A stretch of 64,000 bases of DNA, from assembly GCA_916613615.1 (NCBI GenBank), contig OU744731.1, positions 11,600,726 through 11,664,725 of the forward strand, given 5' to 3'. Origin of the DNA: Steromphala cineraria (lineage: Eukaryota > Mollusca > Gastropoda > Trochida > Trochidae). Positions 62,961 through 64,000 of the stretch are shown one piece after another. The notes beneath the pieces were generated by a model. That model was given only the letters and a program-made list of their open reading frames with translations. It was not told where the DNA came from and ran no database searches. Position 1 is the stretch's first letter, and each line of letters begins with the position of its first letter. Made by a program: the position numbers and the translations under genes.

Positions 62961-63404
62961 CTTTGATTACACAACTGTCATAAACTTTCATTGGAGACCC
63001 CCTACCTGTGGAAGTCCCTTTGATGTTTATTATATGTGTGTCCACTGTCATTCAATGCATTGCCAAAGAAAATGCTTTATTTCATTGGTTTTCTAGATTT
63101 CATTGTTTTGAAACGATTTTTAAATTTGTATAGTATTATATACTTTTACTGATATTAGGAAAATTAAATACCCATATCATTTTATGTAATGATAATAATA
63201 GTCTGCTTATAATGCGTACATAAAACAGTTGCTCAAGGGTAAGATATGACTACCCTGACGGATATGTACTGTCGGTGCCGACGAAGCGGACAAGAATCCA
63301 TGTACAACCCTTAATACAGGTACCCATTTATACAACTTGGTACACTGAGTGCAATGTGAATATACTATAATAGTGACATGCCTAGGGACACATCAGTCCA
63401 TTGT

Positions 63405-63486
63405 TAGTATTTGGTACCTCTGCTCTGGACTTCGAACCCGGGCCTTCGGCGAGAGGCAAACACGAAAACCACTTTACCACTGTGAT
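63405..63486 (-). mobile_element. tRNA-derived SINE head or tRNA pseudogene
   Basis: On the minus strand, CAGTGGTAAAGTGG matches an RNA polymerase III A box and CCCGGGTTCGAAGTCC matches a B box, about 35 bases apart, with GCCTCTCGC where an anticodon loop would sit. The acceptor stem does not pair and the T arm is imperfect, so this is not a working tRNA. No clear SINE tail or target duplication identified. Confidence 0.55.
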
Positions 63487-63516
63487 GTTTTATAAAGAAT
63501 TACCTGAGCTCGATTT

Positions 63517-63522
63517 TTTATT
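63517..63522 (-). promoter_or_regulatory. Possible poly(A) signal for the right-edge exon
   Basis: AATAAA on the minus strand about 130 bases past the stop of the candidate exon at 63654-63831. Confidence 0.25.
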
Positions 63523-63653
63523 TAATTTTAAAGAAAATATGTCGTAATCTCACTCGTTAATTATTTTAGGGAAATTACAATTAATTTAGTTTGTCTGTAG
63601 GTTTGATAAAACACTATCGATGTTATAAAAAATTGATATGTTTTGTTGTTTTT

Positions 63654-63831
63654 TCAGCAGTACCAGTCTTTCTTCTCAATATGATAATACCTAAATTCTT
63701 CGTTTGAAGGCAATTTGGTCTCTGGAACTATACGTATCGTGTTTGTGGTAAAATCATACAGTTCCATAAAATAATCATGATAATTTACCTTTCCAAATGT
63801 TGAGACTATAAGCGTTTTATAGGGCTTCAGC
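63654..63831 (-). CDS. Possible terminal exon of an unidentified gene (partial)
   Basis: A minus-strand open frame ends in a TGA at 63654-63656. It is preceded by GTTTCTTTTAAAG, a plausible 3' splice site at about 63832, after which it reads LKPYKTLIVSTFGKVNYHDY and continues through MELYDFTTNTIRIVPE to KKDWYC. The composition looks more protein-like than the surrounding AT-rich frames, and the YDFTTN-type segment is loosely reminiscent of a kelch repeat. No upstream exon is visible before the window ends. It could equally be a chance frame or a pseudogene fragment. Confidence 0.3.
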
Positions 63832-64000
63832 TTTAAAAGAAACAACACATAGTTTCATAATGAAGAAATTGCAAAAGGGATAACCATCTCTTACATGTAC
63901 ATAAATGCTCTACAATTCCCTGGTAATGTTGTTCAATGCCCTGATCCATTACATTCACGTGACAGCCAATCATCACCTACAATACATCGATACATGTCTC

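Overview
The window is nuclear DNA of an animal: AT-rich, gene-poor, with canonical GT-AG introns and many short non-autonomous transposons. The gene content (a lone heme peroxidase with a secretory signal, an SLC22 transporter, an amine GPCR) and the repeats fit a marine lophotrochozoan. A mollusc, probably a bivalve, is my best guess, but no single marker proves this.

Layout. 1-29.4 kb holds no gene I can recognise. It contains a ~630 bp direct duplication (1-640 and 2323-2962), an older ~700 bp duplication (4130-4840 and 8690-9405), a decayed LINE 3' end (7423-8550) hit by two different MITEs, a 174 bp higher-order tandem array (12.63-13.83 kb), several other tandem repeats and foldback elements. 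29.44-30.49 kb (+) is an intact class A biogenic-amine GPCR, closest in motifs to 5-HT4 receptors, with its whole receptor body in one exon. 30.5-42 kb is again repeats and spacer, including a 90 bp tandem array. 42.13-49.79 kb (+) is a complete 10-exon SLC22 organic-ion transporter of 552 residues. 52.51-60.85 kb (-) is a complete 12-exon secreted heme peroxidase of 722 residues, converging on SLC22, with a likely 5' non-coding exon near 62.9 kb. At the right edge there is a tRNA-derived SINE-like head and a doubtful terminal exon of another minus-strand gene.

I joined both multi-exon genes by hand. Reading frame holds across every junction, and family landmarks fall in order, so I consider the two models strong. 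The three genes are not obviously one pathway: one senses an amine, one carries organic ions, one is an extracellular oxidant enzyme.

The most unusual signals are: (i) three separate local tandem duplications that copy splice sites of the SLC22 gene (exon 1 donor, exon 6 acceptor, exon 6 donor), where use of the duplicate donor at exon 1 or the duplicate acceptor at exon 6 would bring an immediate stop; (ii) a tiny near-perfect 91 bp palindromic transposon with an exact 9 bp target duplication, and a second 86 bp copy; (iii) a TTAA-target MITE family in at least five full-length and two damaged copies, one of which sits inside a tandem repeat whose sister units show the empty site; (iv) a LINE reverse-transcriptase segment amplified in tandem.
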